From assembly GCF_002575655.3 (NCBI RefSeq), contig NC_053040.3, forward strand, positions 356,250,267 to 356,314,266: a stretch of 64,000 bases of DNA, given 5' to 3'. Numbering within the stretch: position 1 is the first letter of the stretch; every line of letters begins with the position of its first letter. Under the pieces are notes generated by a model. That model did not search any database, was not told the origin of the DNA, and saw only the letters and a program-made list of their open reading frames with translations. Positions 11,266-22,900 of the stretch are shown piece after piece. The position numbers and the translations under genes are program-made. This DNA comes from Aegilops tauschii subsp. strangulata. Lineage: Eukaryota; Streptophyta; Magnoliopsida; Poales; Poaceae.

Positions 11266-12155
11266 TGTCGGCGTTCTGGGAACAGGGGTCCCCAGACTTG
11301 CCTGTCTGCGGCCCGCGGAGTGGCTAAGCTAGCAGGTCGTACGGCCCACCTTATCGACAAGGCATTCAAGACCCTCGCGAGGGGCCAAGCCTCGCGGGGT
11401 GGACGATGCAAGACTTCCTCCGGAGCAGCCAAGCCAGGCAGGCTCACGAGGAGTGGAGATATCAAGGTGGGGCAAACCTCGCGAGGCTCGCGTGACGTGA
11501 GACATGACGATCGGCACCAGGCGGGCGCCAGCACGCGCATCGTCCTTGTTTCCTCTTTGGTGCTAAGGAGGCAGGCGCAGGCGCGGAGTACCGAGGCATC
11601 AGGCAAAGGTTTCCATATCGGTGGAACGAGACCGAAGACCAACAGGATGGCGAGACGGAGGTCACCATGGAGCCCAAGACGGCGTCACCACCAGAGCCTT
11701 TTGCAGGCGAAGACCACTTTTGTCAGGATAGCTTGTACTAGCTGTCCCCTTTCAAATTGCCCGCCGTTTTTGGCTTCCTTCCCGCTCAATATTTGGGGAG
11801 AGGACCAGAGCCTATATAAGTAGAGCTAGCCACCACCGTAGAGGCATCTGGTCTCGAACTCATCGAGCCCTCACCCACACAAGTTTAACAAGCACAAGAA
11901 CACCTCAACCTCAGGAGGCTGTTCTCCCCCTTGTACTGTTCATCATCAACCCAAGAGCCAATCCACCACCACCACACTTGAGTAGGGTATTACACCACAA
12001 GGTGACCCGAATCTCGTGTCTTTCTGTGTTGTGAGTTCGTCGAGTTCGTCCACGTGATCTTAGCAAGCTAGGGCGTAGATCGGTAGGGGGGAAAGAACTT
12101 CGCGCGCACCCCAGATTTCGAACCTTAAGGGTTTGCCGGAACCCCAGAACCGACA
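11266..12155 (+). repeat. 5' LTR of element B
   Basis: 890 bp with TG/CA ends, direct repeat of 53036-53935. It holds CCTATATAAG, with the TATA box at 11813-11820, about 340 bp before its 3' end. Confidence 0.9.
11813..11820 (+). promoter_or_regulatory. TATA box of the 5' LTR of B
   Basis: TATATAAG in the second half of the LTR, conserved in the right LTR near 53583. It fixes the transcription direction of B as plus. Confidence 0.65.
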
Positions 12156-12157
12156 TT

Positions 12158-12175
12158 TGGCGCGCCAGGTAGGGG
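12158..12175 (+). other. Primer-binding site of element B
   Basis: TGGCGCGCCAGGTAGGGG begins two bases after the LTR end at 12155, the normal place for the tRNA primer site. Confidence 0.7.
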
Positions 12176-12227
12176 TGCGCCGGAGCTTCTTCTCCACCAA
12201 TCGACTTGTCGACGCTCCGCAGCCACG

Positions 12228-13411
12228 ATGTCTGGCGACCCAAGGGCTGACCCCGACCGCTGGGCAGCCTGGCCGGCCCGGGCGGCGCTGCCTGCCCATG
12301 AAGACCTCAACGCCGCGCTCCAAGGGGCCCGAGCACCGCCCAACGCGGCGGGGAGCGGCCGGCGTGGCGGGACGCCGTCCGCCCTCACCCCACGACAAGC
12401 ACGGGCGCTGCAACGGACGCAAGCCACGCCGCAGCAATAGCGCCGCACTCACGGTGGGAGCAGGCGAACATGCGGGTAGCGCTCATGGTGGCGTGAGAGC
12501 TGCTGCGGTGCCGGCTGATGGAGAGCGGCCGGGATGCACTGCTAGAATGCGTCGCTGAGCTGCTGGATGCGGCGGCATCGGCAGCGCCGCCCTTCTGCTA
12601 CCAGCTTCCTTCTCAGGCCACTACGGGGTCTCACAGCGGGCCTCGCCGCAACCATGCACCATCGGGCGTGCTTGGGAGCTTCGTCAACACCAGCACGGCC
12701 GTCGGCGCCAGGGGCTCCTCCGCCCCCATGCCGCCCGCGGCAAGCGTGGGCATAAGCGTCGCCTCCCATGGTCCCAGTGGGATGCCGCGCTACCATCCTC
12801 AGGACGCCACGCTGGGCCGGGCAACGTGGAGTGTGGAGCACTACGGCGAGGTGTTCGGGGTAACGGCCCGGAAGCCTACGTGCCCCGCATGATGGACCAA
12901 GATTACGCGCTGGAGGACGACCATGGCTCGTCCCTCGGAGAGGATTGGGAAGAAGGGACGCTAGAAGTTGAAGCCTTCCAGGAACCAACGGAGAACCGCG
13001 ACAATCGCGCCAGCAACAACAACTACAGGGTACCACTAATCTCTCAGGAGCAGGCTTACACTAACCATGGGCTGCAAGTGAATCAGGTCACGGCGTTGGT
13101 CGACGCCCCCGGCACAGCAGCACCCCTCCCGCCGGGGGAAGCGCGCTGCGGGCCGCACGGAGGGTGCCAGGAGCAAGGCCCCTCCCCACTTCGCACGAAG
13201 CCAGGCAACGCCCGGAGGTAGGCCCTCTGCCGGGGAAGTGCCGGCGAGCCTTCCCCCGGCAGAGGACCCGTGGTCGCCGAGGGCACCGCTGGCGTCCCCT
13301 TTCCCCCCTTTGTGTCGTCCAGGTTGCCGGTCGGCTCAAAGGCGGTCGAGGGTGGCGCAAGGCCGAGCCCTCGTCTGGCGATATGAAGCAAGGCCGGTTC
13401 CTGTGAAGAAG
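12228..13411 (+). pseudogene. Gag remnant of element B
   Basis: Starts with ATG 72 bp behind the LTR (MSGDPRADPDRWAAWPARAA) and is Ala/Arg/Pro-rich. The reading passes through at least three registers (12228-12440, 12518-12892, 12826-13221), so it is broken by stops and indels. I see no gag core domain, zinc knuckle or protease before element F interrupts at 13418. Position and composition argue for the N-terminal gag leader of a Tat-like element; the assignment rests on context. Confidence 0.5.
13223..13266. repeat. Perfect-stem hairpin in the gag remnant of B
   Basis: CCTCTGCCGGGGAAG and CTTCCCCCGGCAGAGG are inverted copies, with one extra C in the second arm, separated by about a dozen bases. 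A GC-rich stem of about 15 bp forms on either strand. It could be a structured RNA element or chance in GC-rich sequence. Confidence 0.5.
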
Positions 13412-13417
13412 GCCCAG

Positions 13418-14982
13418 TGCTACCTCTTGAGCGTTAGTTTTCCCTTGAAGAGGAAAGGGTGATGCAGCAAAGTAGCATAAGTATTTCCCTCAGTTTTTGA
13501 GAACCAAGGTATCAATCCAGTAGGAGGCTACACGCAAGTCCCTCGCACCTACACAAACAAATAAATCCTCGCAACCAACGCGATAAGGGGTTGTCAATCC
13601 CTACACGGTCACTTACGAGAGTGAGATCTGATAGATATGATAAGATAATATTTTTGGTATTTTTGTGATAAAGATGCAAAGTAAAATAGAAGCAACGGAA
13701 ATAACTAAGTGTTGAAAGATTAATATGATGGAAAATAGACCCGGGGGCCATAGGTTTCACTAGTGGATTCTCTCAAGAGCATAAGTATTTTACGGTGGGT
13801 GAACAAATTACTGTTGAGCAATTGACAGAATTGAGCATAGTTATGAGAATATGTAGGTATGATCATGTATATAGGCATCACGTCCGAGACAAGTAGACCG
13901 ACTCTGCCTGCATCTACTACTATTACTCCACACATCGACCGCTATCCAGCATGCATCTAGAGTATTAAGTTCATAAGAACAGAGTAACGCTTTAAGCAAG
14001 ATGACATGATGTAGAGGGATAAATTCATGCAATATGATAAAAACGACATCTTGTTATCCTTGATGGCAACAATGCTATACGTGCCTTGCTGCCCCTACTG
14101 TCACAGGGAAAGGACACCGCAAGATTGAACCCAAAGCTAGGCACTTCTCCCATTGCAAGAAAGATCAATCTAGTAGGCCAAACCAAACTGATAATTCGAA
14201 GAGACTTGCATAGATAACCAACCATACATAAAATAATTCAAAAGATTCAAATATTGTTCATAGATAAACTTGATCATAAACCCACAATTCATCGGTCTCA
14301 ACAAACACACCGCAAAAGAAGATTACATCGAATAGATCTCCACAAGAGAGGGGGAGAACATTGTATTGAGATCCAAAAAGAGAGAAGAGGCCATCTAGCT
14401 AATAACTATGGACCCGAAGGTCTGAGGTAAACTACTCACACTTCATCGGAGAGGCTACGGTGTTGATGTAGAAGCCCTCCGTGATCGATGCCCCCTCTGG
14501 TGGAGCTCCGGAACAGGCCCCAAGATGGGATCTCGTCGGTAGAGAAGGTTGCGGCGGTGGAATTAGGTTTTTGGCTCCGTATCTGATCGTTTGGGGGTAC
14601 GTTGGTATATATAGGAGGAAGGAGTACGTCGGTGGAGCAACGTGGGGCCCACGAGGGTGGAGGGCGCGCCCAGGGGGTAGGCGCTCCCCCTACCTCATGG
14701 CTTCCAGGTAGCTTTCTTGATGTAGGGTCCAAGTCCTCTGGATCTTGTTCGTTCAGAAAATCACGTTCCCGAAGGTTTCATTCCGTTTGGACCCCGTTTG
14801 ATATTCTTTTTTTTTGCAAAACTCTGAAATAGGCAAAAAACAGCAATTCTGGGCTGGGCTCCGGTAAATAGGTTAGTCCCAAAAATAATATAAAAGTGAA
14901 TAATAAAGCCCAAGAATGTCCAAAATAGAAGATAATATAGCATGGAGCAATCAAAAATTATAGATACGTTGCAGACGTATCA
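13418..14982 (-). repeat. 3' LTR of element F
   Basis: 1565 bp, on the minus strand TGATACGTCTGC at 14982 to GAGGTAGCA at 13418. CCCAG precedes it on the plus strand; the matching target copy on the other side was lost. The purine-rich tract AGCTTGGGGATGCT lies just before the LTR on the minus strand (14983-14996). It carries long AT-rich stretches and no credible gene. Confidence 0.87.
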
Positions 14983-15509
14983 AGCATCCCCAAGCTTAAT
15001 TCATGCTCGTCCTCGAGTAGGTAAATGATAAAAACAGAATTTTGATGCGGAATGCTACTTGGCATAATTTCAATGTAATTCTTCTTAATTGTGGTATGAA
15101 TATTCAGATCCAAAAGATTCAAGACAAAAGTTCAATATTGACATAAAAATAATAATACTTCAAGCATACTAACTAAGCAATTATGTCTTCTCAAAATAAC
15201 ACGGCCAAAGAAAGTTATCCCTACAAAATCATATAGTCTGGCTATGCTCTATCTTCACCACAGAAAGTATTTAAATCATGCACAACCCCGATGACAAGCC
15301 AAGCAAATGTTTCATACTTTTGACATTCTCAAACTTTTTCAATCTTCATGCAATACATGAGCGTGAGCCATGGACATAGCACTATATGTGGAATAGAATG
15401 GTGCTTGTGGAGAAGACAAAAAGGAGAAGATAGTCTCACATCAACTAGGCGTATCAACAGGCTATGGAGATGCCCATCAATAGATATCAATGTGAGTGAG
15501 TAGGGATTG
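14983..15509 (-). other. Internal piece of F (3' end)
   Basis: AT-rich non-coding sequence between the F polypurine tract and the solo LTR insertion. It holds only short chance open frames. It ends with GATTG at 15505-15509, the first copy of the solo LTR target duplication. Confidence 0.6.
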
Positions 15510-16932
15510 TGTGACACCCCAAAATTTTGACCTGGTTTTTATCAATTAAAATTTTGCCAGGAAATAAAACTTTTCCATTTGTCTAGTTTTGCCCTTTTTG
15601 ATATTATGGGTTTTTACCTCAAGTGAAAACTTTCAAAAGGTATTGTTGGACTTATATACTCTCTATAAGAAACAATTCTTATTCAGTGGATTTAATTGCA
15701 AGGTTTGCTTTTTCTTGAGCTTTACTCTTTTAGAAATGATCTTTCATGAATTTGGAGCCTGTTTTGCACTGCAACCAATTGACAAATGCATTTAAAATTT
15801 TCACCAAAATTTGGGGATGTCATGTGATGTTTCCACATCACTTTTATGCAAAAATATCTTTTGGTTATTGAAGATTTTTGAGCTCTACATCAACTTTTCA
15901 AATCTGGTCCAGTGGGTATTTTTGCACTACAACCTATTTAAATATTTCTTTAAAAATTCTTCCAAGTGTTTGGAGATGTCAGTAGATGCATACAATTCAA
16001 CTTCATGCAAAAAAACCAGTGATGATCTTTGAAAAATTTGAGTGAAACAACCTCTTTTTCATTCTGGTCTAGTTTGGTGATTTGTACTGCAACCCTGTTT
16101 TATTTTGCTCTAGTGCCCATGAGCTTTTCCCTGCTTGTAGCCCTCCCTACCAAACCCTTAAGTCCAGGAGAATGGACTCATTGGAGGATTTTAAGTGCAT
16201 GCAATGAGATCTTCTTCTCTCTTCCAAAATTGAAGTTTTGCAAAGCTTGCACTAGCAAGTATCTGGTTTTGCCCAAATGACCTTGCTATCATCACCTACA
16301 TCTAGGGAGACCCTGATCTGGAGATTTTCGCCACTCCAAGAGTTGCCTAAATGCACTTGGCATTCTGTCGAACACTTGGTGTGCACAGTCAGTTTTGGGC
16401 ATGTTTCCTAGTTTGCCCTATGATCTTGTTCCACTGACCCAGCAACCTTGTCCACTAAGCTCCTAGCCATCCCTACCCTAGTCATGTTAATTGCCAGCCT
16501 CACTCCTGCACTCTAGGCCACCCGGCATTTCGTCGAGCATGTCCCGTGCGTGCTCTGGGCGCGCCCAGAGCGCACGTTTTGCACGCGCACGCACCGAGCC
16601 GCCGCGTCGCACTGCCGCACTCGCCGCGTTCCGCCCCTGGCCCTTGCTTGCCTGCAGAGACGCGCACTAACCTCGCCCACTCTCCACGCCACCTCTGGCG
16701 CCCTACAGCGCCGCCGTCAGGGCTTTTGGTGGCACGCCGGCGTCGGCAGTGAGCCTCTGCCATGGACGGCGCCGCCCAAGCCACCCGCACGCGCCAGCTA
16801 CCCCTGTGAACAGCTTGAGCTTATCCTGAAGCCCGTCGCCACGCGCACGTCGCTGCCACGTCGCCCTGCGGCTATAGAGCGGCGGTCACCGGCGTTCTTA
16901 TCCACAGCCGCCACGGTCCAGCCTCGAACGCC

Positions 16933-16940
16933 TATAAAAG
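16933..16940 (+). promoter_or_regulatory. TATA box in the solo LTR
   Basis: TATAAAAG in a GC-rich context in the middle of the LTR, followed by pyrimidine-rich sequence. Probable start of the ancestral element transcript on the plus strand. Confidence 0.5.
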
Positions 16941-18669
16941 GAGACCCCGAGACCCTCCGAGCGCTCAAGCGACCTCATGCCTTCCACCTAGTTCTCCCCT
17001 AGCCGTGGATTGACCGGAAGAGGCCATCTTCCCCAACTCCGGCCGGTTCGGCCGCCGCTGCCGTCCGGTGCCGTTCGTCGCAACCAGGATATTTGCCGCC
17101 CATCCAACACCAGCAATCGCTTCCTCTTGTCCTTGCGGAGCTGCCCAGCGCCTCAGCCTCGATCAGAAACCACCGGAGCCCAAAACCCACTTCACTCCCG
17201 TAGCCCCCTCCGCCGCGGAGCTCGCCGCCGGCGACTCCTCCCACCACTGTCGACCCGACGACCACCGAGAGGACCGTCCCGGTCTGGTGGGTCCATCCCT
17301 GCCCTCAGGTGCCCTCGAGGAGCCGCCGTTCGTCGCCGGCGATCGCCGGAGTCCCGCTCCCGTTCGGGCAGAGAAGAGGAGGGAGAGGGAAGAATGGTCA
17401 AACCTGACCAGTGGGCCCCCTGGACCCACTGTCAGTGACCCGCGCACCGTCCACTCTGGTTAAGTGAAGGCGCATGAGTCCCGAGTACGTCTCCTCTGCT
17501 TCGAAAGCGTACTCTCCCCGAAACGTTTTCTTTTTCTGGTTTTTATTTAAAACAGAACTTTGACTCAACTTTGACTGGCTATATCTTTTAAAATAGAACT
17601 CCAAATGAGTTGATTCTTTTTCCTACCTCTCTCAAATTTCATCTAGTTTATTTTAAGATTTATTTCAAAAATATTTGGGACAACTTTTTGTATTGGTTTT
17701 GAAATATTTGTTATTTGAATATTTCTCAAAATAGGATTTTTGGAGAGGAGGGAAAGCTTTCAAAAAGTGCACCCTTTGCATACTCTTGAAGGCAAGCATT
17801 CTGAACTCTGGCATAATATTTTTCTCGAGGTGTTTTGATACAGTTACAACACCACTTTGACTTGGAGCATACGTTATTTTTATGTAACGGTAAAGTCACA
17901 CACATGGGTGCATGTTGGAAATGCTTTACTTTTGGTAATGGATGTGCTGGTGTTAGTGATCATCCTCGTGAGCTTCTCATGCATACCGGAAGGAAGCCGG
18001 GAAAGTCGTGATCTTGGGTAGACACGAGCTTTTCCCTAGATCCTCGTCGGGACGAGTGTGTCCGGTATGGCATGATGAGTTTTGATGAGCGGTGATTATG
18101 TCTGTCAATGGGAATGTTTTTTTTGTGGTTATGCTATCATTCGGAGAATACTTGGACCGCTTGAGTCGGTCGTAGGTCGAGTCTTGTTCAACAACTTCCC
18201 CTACTTGTTTTGTACTACCACTTGTCCCTGCTGCAGGTAGGGTACAGTTCAGTAAGTTGTCAACCCCTTACCAAGGCACACACCGTACAGAGAGGCCATG
18301 GTGGAAGATACCGGATGCATCCGGTAGGCATGCCACCTGGTCTGGGGGCATGGGTGTTTTCGGTTGGGACCGAGAGGGGGGCACACCTTAGAGCGCGCGA
18401 TATAAATTTGATCCCATGCTACGTCGAGGTTGTAGCCTCCCCACTTAGAGTTTTGCTTGGCAGGTGTCGTGGGTGATTCCAGACACCGGTAAGTTAAGCT
18501 GGTGTGTGCATGTCAGGCGTGTTTTCAATTTAAAAGGCCGTAGGCGGAATTAGTCCCGACGGACTAAATAAATCCGTTACTCGTGAGTAAAGAGTACACC
18601 CTCTGCAGAGGTCATATCTATTTGGATAGCCACGTTCATGAGTAAGGGCTTCAGTCTGAGATGAGTCTA

Positions 18670-18795
18670 GTGACGGTTTTTCGGATAGAGAAACGGATAA
18701 ACTGGATCATAGTAACGGTATTCGGATGGAGAAACGGCTAAACTATAATCTAGGGACGGTCTTCGGTTGGAGAAACGGCTAGACTAGATTTTGTT
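18670..18795. repeat. Degenerate tandem repeat of about 50 bp in the solo LTR
   Basis: Three copies share ACGGT, TTCGG, GGAGAAACGG and then AACT or ACTAGA, at a spacing of about 50 bp. No coding sense. Confidence 0.55.
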
Positions 18796-18918
18796 TATGT
18801 CCTGTGACATATGAAGATTATGTTTATTATTATTATGGACTAACCATTTACATTATTTGAATTATTGAGTATCCCTGGGACGGTTCTACCTCCTGGATAT
18901 TCACTGTGATTATTCGTA

Positions 18919-19115
18919 TATAAGCCCTTTATGTGGTGTAGCTCAGACGCCCGACTGCGGCATGTTTGTTATTTATTTATCCTTTATAAGCCCTTTATGT
19001 GGCATCGCTCGGACGCCCGATTGCGGCATGTTTGTTATTTATTTATCCTTTATAAGCCCTTTATGTGGTGTCGCTCAGACGCCCGACTGCGGCATTGTTA
19101 ATTTATTTGCAACTT
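18919..19115. repeat. Three tandem copies of a 66-bp unit in the solo LTR
   Basis: Units start with TATAAGCCCTTTATGTGG at 18919, 18985 and 19051 and continue with a GCTCRGACGCCCGAYTGCGG block. The last unit diverges after GCGGCAT. The spacing is exactly 66 bp. Confidence 0.85.
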
Positions 19116-19691
19116 TTCGAGGAGTCATTTCAGACACTCGTTCAGTGCATTCTATGTTTACTCCCGTATTGCATGTTCATATTTTTCCTGCATGCGTACA
19201 TCTCAGAGTTTCGTTTAATTCATGACAGACGTTATCTTCACAAAAATATTTTGGAGTATGATTACCCCTTGTTATATTATACCCGTGCTCTTAATGTTTG
19301 CGAGTACATTCAAACGTACTCACTGGCTTGTCCCTGGCTATTGTCTTGGCCAGATTCCTTGCTTGGAGATAAGCATTGCGATGACAGCCCCGGAACCTAC
19401 GCAATGACGATAGCAGCCTCGCGAAGAGAGGAGTTATCCTGGTCAGCTGTTCTTGTGGGAAATGGAGTCCCATAGACGCAGATGTACCACAAACCGCTTC
19501 CGCCATCAACCACTAGAATCCTAGTGTTGTACTCCTAGGCCACAATGGTCTTGTACTACATATTTTGTCCTTTGCTTGGAATTCTTGTATCAAGTTGGTG
19601 CCTCATCAGCTAACAGTAATCCTGGGGCTGGTGAGCACAAAGGCCGTTTTCTGGGAAATTAATATCCCGAAAATCCGGTCGTGACAGATTG

Positions 19692-19827
19692 CCATGCAAT
19701 GGATGCACTAGAGCTATAAGTATAAGAAAGCTCAACAAAAGAAACTAAGTGGGTGTGCATGCAACTCGCTTGCTCACGAAGACCTAGGGCATTTTGAGGA
19801 AGCCCATCATTGGAATATACAAGCCAA
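19692..19827 (-). other. Internal piece of F (middle)
   Basis: 136 bp of F between the solo LTR and the CACTA element. It ends with CAA (19825-19827), the first copy of the CACTA target duplication. Confidence 0.6.
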
Positions 19828-19916
19828 CACTACAAAAAAAAAATACACTTCTGTGATGATACGTGTTTGTCACAGTAGGTCGCATTTTTTGTCATGCATA
19901 TACATCCATGACAAAT

Positions 19917-22900
19917 TTATGACAGAATCAAGATAGTCATACATGCGCTGTCGTAGAAGTCTTCCATGACATTACCAAAATTATTATCACAGAAGTGTCC
20001 ACTTCCATGACGATAAATTATCCTCAGTCCTTCGGCTTCTTGCCGCAGCACAGCTGACTGATGCCTTTCAGCTTGTAGCTGAGACTGAAGAAGCCGAAGT
20101 GATTCAGGCAGCGAGTTCGAAGAGCTTGTGCCAGCGGTACTGGCCAGTAACTCGAACACTACATCAACGTTGGACTGTGGGGTTTTCTCACTGTCTACAA
20201 GATCGTTTTTATCACCTATCTTGGAGACCAACAGGGTTGTCTCACTATCTTGAACCTTATCTGCATTACTTTCTCTACCATTGCATAGTGGGGTGCTCTT
20301 CTCCAATATTCTGTTTGCATACTACAAGAGAAACAAGCAGACACATCACAGGTTTAGCTTGTAGTATACAAAACTCATTTTGGTAAACCGGTTCAGTAGT
20401 AAGGTGGACGGGATAACAGCATGAAACAAACATATATCTATGTACTATGGTCACTGTATTGTCCATATCATTCTAGTTTATGTTCCCTAATCAAGATAGA
20501 GACACAATTCAACTCATATATTTTCAAGACACAGCAGCATAGACAGAATATAAGTGTGAGAAACTACACAGCATTGGCAGCACTTGTAATGTGCATCACA
20601 TGAGAACATAACTGTTTATACAACTTAAACTGAAATCAACATAGAGCAACAAGTTAGAACAGCAATCCAGTTAAAGAAATAGGTTTAAAACATACCTGTT
20701 GCGCCATTGGAGTTTCAATTGGATCCTTCAAATTCGAAAGTAGTTGGTATGAGTAAATACAGTGATGCAACAGCAAAGTAGTATGGACCATAGCTACAGA
20801 ATCTGACCTGAGAACGGTTGCTCTTCTGCTTTAAACATGGAGTTTGGGTTAGCCGTGGTTGTCTTCGTGCTTTGGGCACTGCAGTAGCTTTACAAACTGC
20901 TCGTGTGGGGGTACTCTGTGGTGGACATGGTGCTTTGTCAACTATAAGTGGGTTACTATCTGCTGGGGTTGCGGTTAGATGGGTTGTAGCTGGTTCTCTG
21001 CCCAACGGTGTAAGTGTGCAATCTAGAAGAGTCTCGATTATGTGTGTTGGGGCTAGTTTGTGGGCCAGTACAACCATGGTTCTATCTGCATTGACGGGTA
21101 GCACTGTCTTTTGTGAAGAACGGGTTTTTGCTCCCATAGATACTGCCATCACCCCCTCCAATTCAAATGGCTGATAAACAAGAAAAGAAATTGAACATAC
21201 AGATATTGTATGATAGACAGATGTGGTAATTCACATATATGTTGTCTAACCAAACAGGACAGCATGACACAATTTCACATATATGATGCCTAACTAAACA
21301 TGATAGCATGACACAGTTTCAGATATATGATGGATAACTTAACAGGATATAATGGCATAATTCAACATATGATGAGTACCTAAACAGGATGACATCACAA
21401 AACTATATGATGTCTTTCTAAAATAGGTTGGGATGAAATAATTCACATACATGTTGTCTAAGTATACATGATGGCATGATATAATTGACATAATTGATTC
21501 ATATACTAAGCAGCTGGCACTCGCATGTATGATCTCTAAACTAAGCAGATATAATTCAATATTGTGCATATGATGTCTAAACTAAGCAATGCAAGACACC
21601 ATATGCATCATATGAGAAATATAAACATTGCAACTTAGAGCATACACCTCAAGTGGGATATAGGACTGGTCATCTGTCTCTGAATCCTCCTCTGAGGAGC
21701 TCCATGTAACCATCGAGATATATGCTTCAACAGGTACCATTGCCTGCTCTGAAGACCTTGTTTTCACTCCAGATTTTTTCCTAACCGGCTCAAATGGCTG
21801 ATACACATGAAGAGTAGTTCAATATACACAGATTGTCGACAAATGGAATACGTAATAAAAAAAGATGGCATGAGATAATTCACATATATGATGCCTGGCT
21901 CCATGGCGGTGCATAATTCACATATATGATAACTGGCTGAAAAACATGGCATTGCATAATTCACATATCGGATATAGAAAGCAAACGGGAGGCATTCACA
22001 CAAAGCATGTCTAATCCAGGCAGATGGCATGGCAATGCAAGACACCATATGCATGATATGAGCAATATAACCCAGCCAAGTTAGAGCATGCACCTCGGGG
22101 GGGATACGACTGGTCATCTCTCTCTGAATCCTCCTCTGAGGAGCTGTCTATAACCAGCAAGAAATCTGCATCGACAGGTAGCACTGACTGCTCAGAAGAC
22201 CTTGTTTTCACTCCAGATTTTCCCATGACCGACTCAAATGGCTGATGCACAGGAAGAGTAGATGAATGTATAAACATTGTTGACAAATGGAATACATTAT
22301 GGAAAAAAATATGGCACAATACAATTCACATATACGATGACTGGCTAAACAGGATGGCATTACATGATTCACGTATATGATGCCTGGCTAAAGAATATGG
22401 CATTGCATAATTCCCATATACTCCCTCCGTTCCTAAATATTTGTCTTTTTAGAGATTTCAAATGGACTACCACATATGGATGTATATAGACATATTTTAG
22501 GGTCTAGATTCACTCATTTTGTTCCATATGTAGTCACTTGTTGAAATCTCTAAAAAGACAAATATTTAGGAATGGTGGGAGTATGATATAGAAACCAAAC
22601 AAGTGGCATTCACACAAAGCAAATCTAAACTAAGCTGATGACATATAAGATGTATAATGTAAGCAATGCAAGGTGCCATATGCATGATATGACCAACATC
22701 AGCATGTCAGGTTAGAGCAAACACCTCAGGTGGTAAACAGGCATGGTCGTCTCCTTCTGAATCTCCATCTGAACAGTTATCTTCCTCTAGAATACAATCT
22801 GGAAATGCAGGAGGGGGGGCCACTTCGCCCACCATGGAGCGGCATCTGCATGACATTATATTCACACGCAACGGTCTTCTCTTTTTCTCTACATGTTCAG

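Larger units (their letters stand above)
15510..19686 (+). mobile_element. 4.2-kb solo LTR (large LARD-like type)
   Basis: TGTGACACCCC at 15510 and GGTCGTGACA at 19686 give TG/CA ends. GATTG flanks both sides (15505-15509 and 19687-19691), a clean 5-bp target duplication with no internal region, primer site or second LTR. Solo LTRs arise by recombination between the two LTRs of a full element. Length and start resemble the long LTRs of LARD-type elements such as Sukkula, a comparison from memory. A GC-rich centre (16500-17450) contains TATAAAAG at 16933-16940, the likely promoter. Its ORFs (for example 16550-17002) show no known domain. Confidence 0.85.

Noticed and set aside
16550..17402. 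GC-rich open frames inside the solo LTR
   Set aside because: Several overlapping frames on both strands without a domain. The GC-rich segment fits an LTR promoter and leader better than a gene.
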